Positions 1 through 7,758 of a stretch of 22,300 bases of DNA are shown here, one piece after another. The notes beneath the pieces are model-generated. The model saw only the letters and a program-made list of their open reading frames with translations. It was not told the origin of the DNA and did no database searches. The first letter of the stretch is position 1; each line of letters opens with the position of its first letter. The translations under genes and the position numbers were made by a program. The stretch is from an uncultured Bacilli bacterium (lineage in GTDB: Bacteria > Bacillota_I > Bacilli_A > RF39 > UBA660), in assembly GCA_910576985.1 (NCBI GenBank), contig CAJTLA010000021.1, forward strand, positions 1 to 22,300. The letters run 5' to 3'.

Positions 1-26
1 ATAGAAAAAATTATAAGAATCAAGAT

Positions 27-60
27 AAAAAAAGTAGCATATTCATTTTGAATATACCAC
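27..60 (-). terminator. Intrinsic terminator of the helicase gene
   Basis: Read on the minus strand, an 11-bp stem (50-60 with 34-44, including G-T pairs) closes a 5-nt loop and is followed by seven T (A27-A33 on the plus strand). It lies about 25 nt after the helicase stop codon. A smaller hairpin (AAGAATC/GATTCTT) overlaps the stop itself but has no T tract. Confidence 0.75.
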
Positions 61-83
61 TTTGTCAACAATCTGAAGAATCG

Positions 84-2429
84 CTAAGATTCTTTCATTT
101 CTGCGTTTTCATGTGACATGATTTCTGTGATAAAGTTTGATTGCCATTTTGTTTGATTTGGGCACATGATATAAATTTTATTTTTGGTTCTGGTAAGGGC
201 TACATAGAATAATCTTCTCTCTTCTGGGTAGTCTATTGTACTTTGTTCTTTGTTTCGAATCAGTTCTATTAATGGATGGTCTTCTATTTTACATGGAAAA
301 CCATAGGTATCGTCTATTGCGTTGAGTAAAATCACTTGATCGTAGCCAAGTCCTTTAGCGCTATGAATCGTTAAGAATTCGATTTTCATTTCTGGTTTTT
401 CTTTTAAGACAATATGATCATAAGTTCCTTTTTTAAAATATTTTGATTCTATGATTGGGTCAATATCTTTTTTATATCTTCCAAGTAATAAGATTTTTTG
501 GTGTTCTGAATCCATCTTCAACAGCAGTTCTCGTAGTTTTTGTGGTAAGTCATTAATTCCATTTTCTAGATCTTCTTTGTATTCGATGAGTTCTACTGGT
601 TTATGTAGGTGTTTATCAGAGATTAGTGTCTTTCCAAATTGTTCTGTGTTTTTGCTTACAAAATCACTTGCTAAATCAATTAATTCTTGACTATTTCGGT
701 ATGTTTTCGAAATTTTTACGATTTCTGCATATCCCATTCGTTCATAAAATTTTGTAAATAATTCCACATCAGATCCTGAAAAGGAAAATATTGCTTGCCA
801 ATCATCTCCTACTGCTACAATTTTAGAGTCAAAAATGTCTGATAGTCGTTTTGCGAAATGGTAGCGTCCTGTTGAAATGTCTTGATATTCATCAATGATA
901 ATATATTGATAATTTAGTTTTTTGTTTTTTAGTTGTTCCATGTTTTGGTAAGCAAAATTAATCATATCAGCAAAGTCAAATTTATTTTCTTTTTTCTTAT
1001 CAATTTCATATTGCAAGTAAAAAGAACGAGCTATTTGAAGTTGTTTTTTTAGTGTTGGATCTTCTGTTTTCTTTATTAAGTTTTTAAAGTCCTCTTTTTG
1101 ATAGTTTTGTTCTTTGAATATGGAAATAAATGTTTTTATTAAGTGAATAAAGTTTATAAATAATGAGTCTTGTGAGGTTTCCATCAACCGGTAGAAAATT
1201 TCTTCCTCACTCTTTTTGTCTCTAATAATTAAATGTTTATCTAGTTCATAAGATAGTTGGGGTAGATAGCTTGTTTTGCTTTCGTATTGGCCAAATAGTT
1301 CTATGAAGTCAGTGTTATATTTTTGATGCAGTTTTCTTTTTTTATAAATTCCATCTTTATAGTCTTTATCATAAGAAGAAATGGTTTGGTTTTGATTCAG
1401 TTTGGCTTTTCCATAGTATTCAAGGTATATGATATCGCCTAAGTCATGTATTGTGAAATCTGGTTTATAGGTTCTATTTTGATTTAATTTTTCTGGGAAT
1501 AGTTCTTCATAGATATAATGGATTCCGTTTTTATATAAATAGTTGGCAATTTTTACTTCTCCTTCTGATTTTACATATTCTCCATTAATTGTTTTATGGT
1601 ACTTAGTTCTCGTTTTTATACGTCTTGTGTTTTCTTTTTCTAAATTGTTTTTATATTGTTCATATTTTAGTTTTGTATAATATTCCCAGTAGTCAGAAAA
1701 GTTTTCATATTCAAGGCACTTTTCATCAAAGTGAATGTGATTTGGAAAGGCTTTCATTAGTACTTGAAGTAATTTTTTATTTGGAAATACGATGTTTTTT
1801 ACAGAATTTGCCAATAATTCATACTGTCCTGAGCTTCCAATGATGGATACTTTTTCTTTTGTTATTTTTCGGATAAGATTTATTCCTAATTTATGGAAAG
1901 TTAAAACAGATACTCCTAGTTTGAAATCTTGATTGATTCTCTCTTCTAATTCATTCGCTGCTTTATTTGTAAAAGCAAGTAATATAATTTGTTCTGGGTT
2001 TATTTTTTTAATGTCTACTAAATATTTTAGTTTAGCTGCCATGGTTGTTGTTTTTCCGCTTCCTGCTCCTGCTATGATCAAGGAGTAGTCTTCATCAATT
2101 AATATTGCTTTTCTTTGTTCTTCATCTAATAGAATATTGGAGTCAATGCCATCAAACATATGGTCAAAATAGTCTTTGTGTTCTTTTAATTTTTCTTTTA
2201 TATATTTTTGATTGTGTTCATCAATCATAGTATAACCATTTTGACTTAGTACCAATATTTTTTGGTATACATTATTCTCTTGGTCATTGTGTTTTAAAAA
2301 TTTTTGAAATAATTCTTCATATTTGTCAAGATATTTTTCAAATGTTTTTTTTGATATATAGCTATCTTGACTACATAATTGATAAAATTCGTCAACACAT
2401 TTTTCCATTTCTTCTATCTGTTCAACCAT
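84..2429 (-). CDS. UvrD/Rep-family DNA helicase (helicase IV-like) with inserted nuclease-like segment
   Basis: Superfamily 1A 3'-5' DNA helicase, about 781 residues from the chosen start. Helicase motifs appear in order (numbered from the upstream GTG): Walker A GAGSGKT 124-130, TFHKLG 180-185, Walker B IIIDEYQD 513-520, VGDDWQAIFSFSGSD 543-557, YRNS 580-583, TIHSAKGLGYDQVIL 690-704 and RRLFYVALTRTK 741-752. The GDDWQAI motif is typical of helicase IV. Between motifs Ic and II, residues about 270-385 hold a PD-(D/E)XK-like set: E294, PDF at 326-328 and LEYYG around E340. I infer a nuclease-like fold there; activity is unproven. The ATG at 2429 is preferred over the GTG at 2438 because AGGGTG lies about 6 nt before it and overlaps the GTG. 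The gene reads away from the CRISPR array, whose degenerate end touches its promoter. A repair role is likely; a CRISPR link is only positional. Confidence 0.9.
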   Translation of the reverse strand: MVEQIEEMEKCVDEFYQLCSQDSYISKKTFEKYLDKYEELFQKFLKHNDQENNVYQKILVLSQNGYTMIDEHNQKYIKEKLKEHKDYFDHMFDGIDSNILLDEEQRKAILIDEDYSLIIAGAGSGKTTTMAAKLKYLVDIKKINPEQIILLAFTNKAANELEERINQDFKLGVSVLTFHKLGINLIRKITKEKVSIIGSSGQYELLANSVKNIVFPNKKLLQVLMKAFPNHIHFDEKCLEYENFSDYWEYYTKLKYEQYKNNLEKENTRRIKTRTKYHKTINGEYVKSEGEVKIANYLYKNGIHYIYEELFPEKLNQNRTYKPDFTIHDLGDIIYLEYYGKAKLNQNQTISSYDKDYKDGIYKKRKLHQKYNTDFIELFGQYESKTSYLPQLSYELDKHLIIRDKKSEEEIFYRLMETSQDSLFINFIHLIKTFISIFKEQNYQKEDFKNLIKKTEDPTLKKQLQIARSFYLQYEIDKKKENKFDFADMINFAYQNMEQLKNKKLNYQYIIIDEYQDISTGRYHFAKRLSDIFDSKIVAVGDDWQAIFSFSGSDVELFTKFYERMGYAEIVKISKTYRNSQELIDLASDFVSKNTEQFGKTLISDKHLHKPVELIEYKEDLENGINDLPQKLRELLLKMDSEHQKILLLGRYKKDIDPIIESKYFKKGTYDHIVLKEKPEMKIEFLTIHSAKGLGYDQVILLNAIDDTYGFPCKIEDHPLIELIRNKEQSTIDYPEERRLFYVALTRTKNKIYIMCPNQTKWQSNFITEIMSHENAEMKES

Positions 2430-2448
2430 ATTCTTCACCCTATTATTT

Positions 2449-2457
2449 AGTATAACA
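2449..2457 (-). promoter_or_regulatory. Extended -10 promoter of the helicase gene
   Basis: On the minus strand TG-T-TATACT forms an extended -10 box about 20 nt upstream of the preferred ATG. No convincing -35 box is present. The start point would fall close to the Shine-Dalgarno site, giving a very short leader. The degenerate CRISPR repeat begins about 20 nt upstream. Confidence 0.4.
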
Positions 2458-2471
2458 TAAATTTTTGAAAT

Positions 2472-2501
2472 GATATATGCAATATGGTTAGATTATCAAT
2501 T
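2472..2501. repeat. Degenerate terminal CRISPR repeat
   Basis: CAATATGGTTAGATTATCAA at 2480-2499 matches the core of the array repeat apart from one inserted G and one inserted T. It sits one repeat-spacer unit (about 65 bp) before the first recognisable repeat at 2535. It is best read as a decayed leader-distal repeat, followed by an old 33-34-nt spacer. Confidence 0.6.
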
Positions 2502-2534
2502 CATTTTTAAGGAAAGTTGTAAAGTAAAATTGTT

Positions 2535-3878
2535 TGGACTTTTACAATATGTTAGATTACAAACAATAATATTGAAGTTTATAAGGAAATTCTACCAACA
2601 TTTAAATTACAATATGTTAGATTACAAACTTTTCGCTGCTGACAGATTTCTCCTAACAACTCTGGATTTAAATTACAATATGTTAGATTACAAACAATTA
2701 CGAATGCAACAATAACCATCAACCCAACCCAATTTAAATTACAATATGTTAGATTACAAACTTAGAATCAGATAGAATTATAGCTATATTTTACAAATTT
2801 AAATTACAATATGTTAGATTACAAACAAATATATATAATACATTTCTGAATTTTTCAAAAAATTTAAATTACAATATGTTAGATTACAAACCTAGCTGGG
2901 GAAAAGCCGACAGGCTTTTTTTCTTTAATTTAAATTACAATATGTTAGATTACAAACAATAGATTTCCATCTATTAAAAGTAACATCTAGTGCATTTAAA
3001 TTACAATATGTTAGATTACAAACAAAGGAATATTCAATTATGTAATAAATCATAATAGATTTAAATTACAATATGTTAGATTACAAACACAGATCCATCA
3101 GTAATTCCCTTAGCAAGTGTCTTATTTAAATTACAATATGTTAGATTACAAACGACGAACAACTTTTGCTTCTTCTTCAACGATCCTAATTTAAATTACA
3201 ATATGTTAGATTACAAACAAGTGTAGATCGTAATTCTATAATTGTGTTCGTGACATTTAAATTACAATATGTTAGATTACAAACATCGAGGCGATTATTT
3301 AAAATATACAAGTATTTTAAATTTAAATTACAATATGTTAGATTACAAACTTTCCCTTGACTCTTCTAACTTTAAATTTTAGAAATATTTAAATTACAAT
3401 ATGTTAGATTACAAACAAATACTTCAAATGCTCTTTCTTTTCTGATGTCAAAATTTAAATTACAATATGTTAGATTACAAACTAGTATTATCTTCTTTAT
3501 TATATATTGTATATGTCGAATTTAAATTACAATATGTTAGATTACAAACTCTATTGCCTTGTCCCTCAATAAACGTGCCAGTAGTATTTAAATTACAATA
3601 TGTTAGATTACAAACTTGGCACGAGCATTTATTGAAGTTCCTTTGTAAGCATTTAAATTACAATATGTTAGATTACAAACCATAGTATGATATAATTATA
3701 TTGTCAATGAGAAAGAATTTAAATTACAATATGTTAGATTACAAACAGTTTCTAGACTTACAAGTAAAATATAAAAAACTAAATTTAAATTACAATATGT
3801 TAGATTACAAACTTATCAAAAGCTTTTAATCAGATTCAAGAATTATTAATTTAAATTACAATATGTTAGATTACAAAC
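2535..3878 (-). CRISPR. CRISPR array, 21 repeats and 20 spacers, probable subtype I-B
   Basis: A 30-bp repeat (plus strand begins ATTTAAATTACAA and ends GATTACAAAC) starts at 2535, 2600, 2666, 2732, 2797, 2862, 2928, 2994, 3059, 3124, 3189, 3255, 3321, 3387, 3453, 3520, 3586, 3651, 3717, 3783 and 3849. Spacers are 35-37 nt and all differ. The first repeat (2535-2564) has lost identity over its first 7 nt, and a more decayed copy lies further left, so the left end is leader-distal. The minus-strand repeat starts GTTTGTAAT and ends TTTAAAT, resembling the 29-30-nt repeats of clostridial subtype I-B systems. crRNA transcription is therefore inferred to run right to left. No cas gene is in the window, so interference proteins must be encoded elsewhere or be absent. 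The subtype is inferred only from repeat form and spacer length. Confidence 0.95.
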
Positions 3879-4137
3879 AGGTCAAATACTTGAATTTTCT
3901 AATAAATTCTATAATAACTATATCATTTATTCTTAAAATTTTCTATTTTAACTCCATTTTAGTCTAATTTAATATAGTTTTGTCTGTCGATCTCCCAGGA
4001 TTTTGGACTTATTCCACATCGACAGATACAAGTTATATAGCAAATGGTACCTTTACTTAATCATTGATTGGTACATTTTATCTTGCCTATTCGATTGTCT
4101 TATTGATTTTAGATTACAGAAGCTAACTTATTATTAA
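3879..4137 (-). promoter_or_regulatory. Presumed CRISPR leader and intergenic region
   Basis: This 259-bp stretch has no gene that I can support. The part next to the last repeat (3879-3980) is extremely AT-rich, as expected for a leader, and lies at the end with perfect repeats. Further right is a perfect 9-bp inverted repeat, TCTGTCGAT at 3983-3991 and ATCGACAGA at 4018-4026, of unknown role. At 4109-4118 TTAGATTACA matches 10 nt of the CRISPR repeat and may be chance. Confidence 0.5.
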
Positions 4138-4138
4138 C

Positions 4139-4164
4139 AAAAAAAGTGAATAAAAACTCACTTT
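4139..4164 (-). terminator. Terminator of the cotJ operon
   Basis: On the minus strand AAAGTGA (4158-4164) pairs with TCACTTT (4143-4149) across an 8-nt loop and runs into a T tract (4139-4145). The stem overlaps the cotJC stop codon. Confidence 0.75.
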
Positions 4165-4727
4165 CCTGATTTTTCTTTTTGCTCTAAATAGTAATTTCTA
4201 AGCTCTTTAAAACGTTGATAATGAACAATTTCGCGTTCTCTTAAAAATGAAAGTGGCGCCAGAACATCTGGATCGTTTGTTAAATCCATTAAATGTTCAT
4301 AAGTCGCTCTGGCTCTTTGTTCGGCTCCCATATTACTTTCAATATTAGCAATATAGTCTCCTGCCAATTTAATATATGCCATATTAAATGGATTTCCAAA
4401 AGAGTCTGATGGAAATAAATCAGTTCCAAATTGCGCATATTGCTCGCCCATGCCAGCTGCTTTTAATTCTTCTGGGGTAACACCATCCATAAGTTGGTAA
4501 ATCATAGTAGAGATAATTTCAACATGGGCAAGTTCTTCCGTCCCAATATCAGTCAGTAAAGCTTTGCCTCGGTCATCTGGCATAGTATATCTCTGATCCA
4601 AATATTGCCAAGCTGCTGCAAGTTCTCCAGCAGGACCACCATACTGTGTAAGTATATATTTTGCTAATTTTGGATCTTTCTTTTTAATATTTACAGGATA
4701 CTGTAATTTTTTTACGTATTTCCACAT
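4158..4727 (-). CDS. cotJC: Spore coat protein CotJC (manganese-catalase family)
   Basis: A 189-residue protein of the CotJC family, structurally related to di-manganese catalases, found in the inner coat of endospores. Carboxylate and histidine ligand candidates of the four-helix bundle are visible: E35, E65 with H68 (TEELAHVE), E136 (GAEQRAR) and E166 with H169 (REREIVHYQRF). The start ATG follows TAGGAGG at good spacing, and the TAG of that site is the stop codon of the upstream gene (12-nt gap), so the two are translationally close. The length is normal for the family. Expression is expected in the mother cell during sporulation; no clear sporulation sigma-factor promoter stands out. Confidence 0.93.
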   Translation of the reverse strand: MWKYVKKLQYPVNIKKKDPKLAKYILTQYGGPAGELAAAWQYLDQRYTMPDDRGKALLTDIGTEELAHVEIISTMIYQLMDGVTPEELKAAGMGEQYAQFGTDLFPSDSFGNPFNMAYIKLAGDYIANIESNMGAEQRARATYEHLMDLTNDPDVLAPLSFLREREIVHYQRFKELRNYYLEQKEKSGK

Positions 4728-4739
4728 ATTATTTTCCTC

Positions 4740-5213
4740 CTATTTATTTTCCCATGGCCATGGTGAATTGTTCCATTCCCAGGGGAATGCTAAAGTAGCT
4801 TCACTATCTACTGTGATGGGACCAAATTTTTTTTCATATTGCTTTAAAGCATTTTCACTTTCCATACGATACCGATTATATAATTCAATCATCGCACGAT
4901 CATTCGGATGTGTATCTAAGTACAAGTTAAGATCGTGGGCTCCAAAGCAATAAGCATCTACATAGGTTAACATTCCAGCTTGTTCATTCATTGGTTCAAT
5001 TTCAAATGGTTTAGAAATTTTATATTGATTATATAAGTCTGGAAACATATTCCCTCGAATAAATCCAGCATAAGCATCATATAAATCATCTGGTGCTACT
5101 TGTTGAACATAGTTGCACTTGTTAAAATTATTATTATTCACACCATTCATTGTATTTTTCATGGCAATCATATTTCGATTTTGGTCTTCATAATAATTTT
5201 CATTGTAATTCAT
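4740..5213 (-). CDS. CotJA-CotJB fusion spore coat protein
   Basis: 157 residues from the ATG at 5213. That ATG is preferred over the in-frame GTG at 5222, because AGAGGTG overlaps the GTG and is well spaced for the ATG. Residues about 1-35 are Asn/Met-rich and low complexity. Residues about 38-70 (DDLYDAYAGFIRGNMFPDLY) look like the CotJA core (..GFIRGTLFP.LY). Residues about 75-157 look like CotJB, with VDAYCFGAHDLNLYLDTHP and the characteristic C-terminal aromatic stretch FPWEWNNSPWPWE. In Bacillus these are separate short proteins encoded by cotJA and cotJB before cotJC; here they appear joined in one frame. A weak sigma-E-like -10 (CATAGAAT) lies upstream without a good -35. CotJB identity is strong, CotJA part moderate. 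Confidence 0.85.
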   Translation of the reverse strand: MNYNENYYEDQNRNMIAMKNTMNGVNNNNFNKCNYVQQVAPDDLYDAYAGFIRGNMFPDLYNQYKISKPFEIEPMNEQAGMLTYVDAYCFGAHDLNLYLDTHPNDRAMIELYNRYRMESENALKQYEKKFGPITVDSEATLAFPWEWNNSPWPWENK

Positions 5214-5303
5214 TTTTTTCACCTCTTGCCCATATTCTATGTAATATTTTTTATTTGAATTGGGGATTTGTCTATATTTTTGATGATTTTATGATAAAAA
5301 GTA

Positions 5304-5332
5304 TTGTCAAATGTAAAAATAATTGATAAAAT
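5304..5332 (+). promoter_or_regulatory. Promoter of tRNA-His
   Basis: TTGTCA (5304-5309) and TAAAAT (5327-5332) are separated by exactly 17 bp, close to the sigma-A consensus, 28 bp upstream of the tRNA. Confidence 0.75.
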
Positions 5333-5360
5333 AGTATCCGTAAGTCGATGACTTATAAAT

Positions 5361-5437
5361 GGCGAAATTGGTGAAGTGGTTAACACGGTGGATTGTGGTT
5401 CCATTATGCAAGGGTTCGATTCCCTTATTTCGCCCCA
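5361..5437 (+). tRNA. tRNA-His (anticodon GTG)
   Basis: A full cloverleaf is visible. The acceptor GCGAAAT pairs with ATTTCGC, and an encoded G at -1 faces C73, the identity pair of tRNA-His. The D stem is GTG/CAC. The anticodon arm GTGGA-TTGTGGT-TCCAT has anticodon GTG. The T arm is AAGGG-TTCGATT-CCCTT, followed by an encoded CCA. It is a lone tRNA with its own promoter and terminator. No duplicated 3' end that would mark a tRNA-targeted integration was found in the window. Confidence 0.97.
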
Positions 5438-5447
5438 TTTGAAAACA

Positions 5448-5482
5448 ACTTACGGACTGTAAAAAGTTCGTAAGTTTTTTAT
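5448..5482 (+). terminator. Terminator of tRNA-His
   Basis: ACTTACGGACT (5448-5458) pairs with AGTTCGTAAGT (5465-5475), 11 bp with one G-T pair and a 6-nt loop, followed by a run of T. Confidence 0.9.
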
Positions 5483-5530
5483 TTTATATAAAAGGCTTTA
5501 GTTCTCTTTCTAGGAAGGAGGATTTTTTTG

Positions 5531-5797
5531 ATGTTAGAATTTAAAACTATTGAAACATTGAAACCGAATACTGGAATCTTGGAGGTGATTAAAGGCTATA
5601 CTTACAAAGTTAAAAAAGGTGCGATAAAACATATTCTACATACTAATTTACAAGTTATAGAACCTACAGAGTATCTAATTACATATCCTACTACTCTTAC
5701 AATACTAGAGTATAAAATTAACGAAATATCTAACAAGCCATTCTATATTAAAGAGCATAATCAAAAATATTCATTATCAGAACTTATCCAAATTTAA
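5531..5797 (+). CDS. Hypothetical protein, 88 residues, upstream of the serine recombinase
   Basis: The start ATG at 5531 has a strong AAGGAGG site 9 nt before it; the TTG immediately upstream is not needed. The product begins MLEFKTIETLKPNTGILEVI and appears soluble, basic and rich in beta-forming residues. No motif is recognised. It lies between the tRNA-His terminator and the recombinase, about 210 bp before the latter, so it could belong to the integrated element or to the flank. The strong ribosome binding site makes it a likely real gene. Confidence 0.6.
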   Translation: MLEFKTIETLKPNTGILEVIKGYTYKVKKGAIKHILHTNLQVIEPTEYLITYPTTLTILEYKINEISNKPFYIKEHNQKYSLSELIQI

Positions 5798-5834
5798 AAA
5801 AAGTTTAAAGTTTAGGGTTTACTTTTACTGTTTT

Positions 5835-5997
5835 AGTGAGGAAACAGATGAGAGGATTAATTTTTCAAATTAGACTTCGTAAAATCACTTTCAAGTTAGG
5901 AAACTAATGAAGAAAAGGTAAAGAATGTGTAAAATTTTTACTTTTTTCATAATTACTGTCTGAATTTTGATTTCTAAGTGAGGAAACAAGTGAGGAG
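5835..5997 (+). repeat. Three imperfect AGTGAGGAAACA repeats before the recombinase
   Basis: AGTGAGGAAACAGATGAGAG starts at 5835, AGTTAGGAAACTAATGAAGA at 5894 and AGTGAGGAAACAAGTGAGGA at 5977. All are in the same orientation, spaced 59 and 83 bp. The third includes the ribosome binding site of the recombinase gene. Large serine recombinase elements often have an attachment site next to the 5' end of the recombinase gene, so these may be recombinase or regulator sites; this is inference. Confidence 0.55.
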
Positions 5998-6007
5998 ATG
6001 ATATTTT

Positions 6008-7732
6008 ATGAGATGTGCAGTATATGTAAGAGTAAGTACAGATGACCAAAGAGATAATGATTACTCTATTGATTCACAACTTCGTATGATTAAAGAATAT
6101 TGTGAAAAGAACGATTATAGTATTGTAGATGTTTATAATGATGCAGGTCATTCTGGAAAAGACTTAATGAGACCTGAAATGCAAAGATTACTTGCAGATA
6201 TTAAATCTAAAAAAATTGATAAGTTAATTGCAATTAAAGTAGATAGACTTACAAAAAACAATTATGATGGTTTTTGGCTTTTAAATTACTGTGAAGAACA
6301 CGATGTTAAGATTGAGTTAATACTCGAGCCTTATGATGTATCTACTGCTAATGGTGAAATGATTTTTGGTATGAATTTAGTATTTGGTCAGAGAGAAAGA
6401 AAAGAAATTGGTGCAAGAACAAAAAGAGCAATGGAAGAAATGGCACTAGAGCACATTCATCCTAGTAAAGCACCCTATGGCTATATTAGAAATAAAGATA
6501 CAGGACATTTAGAAATAGAACCAATAGAAGCCCAAGTTGTAAAAGAAATCTTTAAATTATGCCAAGAAGGTAATTCTACTAGAGGCATTGCTACAATTAT
6601 GCAAGATAATAATGCATATCTAAAAAATGGTAAATGGAGGGCAGATAGAATTTATAAAATACTTACTAATTCTATTTATATCGGTATATTTGAATATGGA
6701 AAATATAAGCGAAAACAACAAGATATTTTAAGAGTGAAAGACTATTGTGAACCAATTATTGATGAAACAACTTGGAATGCTACTAGAAATGTATTAGTAA
6801 AAAATAAGCACTCAAATTATGGAGAGTTTATTCATTTATTTTCGGGATTAGTAAAATGTCCAATATGTGGTAGTATTATGGCTTCCTCTGAATCTTTTAA
6901 ATATTCAAATGGAAAACAAAAAGTTTATTACCATTTAAGATGTAAAAATCAGAATTGTAGTGGATATGGATTTCATTATAATACGGAAAAAATAGAAGTG
7001 AAATTAAGACGAGTATTAGAAGAATTAGCTATCTTTATGATGGGAACAAATAATGAAATTATTACTTGTAATTCTACAAAGAGTAATGATGCAAAAGAAA
7101 TAGAAAAAGCGATTGAAAAGTTAAAAGTACAAGAAAAAAGATTAGTTGACTTATATTTAAGTTCTACCCTAGATGTTGAAACGATTAACCATAAAAATGA
7201 TGTTATAAAAAAAGAGATTGAGAAACTAAACAATAAGAAAATAACTCTTGATCCAGATAGCGAATCAAAAGAATATACAACAGAACTTCTGAAAAAATTA
7301 GATTGCAAAAAAGAAAATGACAAACTAGTATTCAAAAATGTTAAAAAGATGGACTTCACTTTTTTCTATAATTTACTATCAAGAGAAGCCAAACGAGATA
7401 TGATTCATAGGCTTATCTCTGTAATAGAAATTACAAGAGATGATAACTACAATATTGAAATTAAATATATAAAATTTACTGATGAATTTATCACAAAAAG
7501 TAGTACAGAATTTATCAAATATCTATATATTGTCCTAAAAAATGATACTGTCGGAATTAAGTATCTTAATGGAACAACTGAAGAAGAATTAGAACTCAAG
7601 AAAAAATATTATAATGTTTTATCTATTTTAAAGATGACAAATAATGAATACCCGAGCGAGTTTGTAGATGATTTTTTTGCTAAAGCCCATAGTCATTTTT
7701 ATGTAGATGGTGGATTTATGTCAAGTTTTTAG
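6008..7732 (+). CDS. Large serine recombinase (site-specific integrase), 3' end altered by an IS
   Basis: 574 residues. The N-terminal resolvase domain (about 1-150) carries the catalytic serine S10 in YVRVSTDDQ, with R8, and the conserved stretch KVDRLTKN at about 77-84. A recombinase domain follows (about 150-270), then a zinc ribbon with C284, C287, C312 and C317, and a charged coiled-coil segment (about 355-400). Such enzymes integrate and excise mobile elements through short attP/attB sites. ATG 6008 follows GAGGAG by 10 nt. The stop codon TAG is made from T7730 plus the first bases of the IS3-family element, so the original C-terminus was probably longer or different. The motifs needed for catalysis are intact, and the length remains within the family range, so the enzyme may still work. 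Confidence 0.93.
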   Translation: MRCAVYVRVSTDDQRDNDYSIDSQLRMIKEYCEKNDYSIVDVYNDAGHSGKDLMRPEMQRLLADIKSKKIDKLIAIKVDRLTKNNYDGFWLLNYCEEHDVKIELILEPYDVSTANGEMIFGMNLVFGQRERKEIGARTKRAMEEMALEHIHPSKAPYGYIRNKDTGHLEIEPIEAQVVKEIFKLCQEGNSTRGIATIMQDNNAYLKNGKWRADRIYKILTNSIYIGIFEYGKYKRKQQDILRVKDYCEPIIDETTWNATRNVLVKNKHSNYGEFIHLFSGLVKCPICGSIMASSESFKYSNGKQKVYYHLRCKNQNCSGYGFHYNTEKIEVKLRRVLEELAIFMMGTNNEIITCNSTKSNDAKEIEKAIEKLKVQEKRLVDLYLSSTLDVETINHKNDVIKKEIEKLNNKKITLDPDSESKEYTTELLKKLDCKKENDKLVFKNVKKMDFTFFYNLLSREAKRDMIHRLISVIEITRDDNYNIEIKYIKFTDEFITKSSTEFIKYLYIVLKNDTVGIKYLNGTTEEELELKKKYYNVLSILKMTNNEYPSEFVDDFFAKAHSHFYVDGGFMSSF

Positions 7733-7758
7733 ACACGAAAATCTTTAGTAATTGAAAT

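Noticed and set aside
3219..3228. AAGTGTAGAT at the start of one spacer, like the 3' end of Cas12a repeats
   Set aside because: It occurs once, inside a spacer; the actual repeat has no Cas12a-type stem.
2470..3685. Open frames within the CRISPR array (for example 2470-2715 and 3467-3685) that repeat NYNMLDYK
   Set aside because: They are translations of the repeat units with changing spacers, have no ribosome binding sites and are not genes.
5361..5437. tRNA-His 3' end as the attachment site of the serine recombinase element
   Set aside because: No second copy of the tRNA 3' end was found in the window, and serine recombinases do not usually use tRNA genes.
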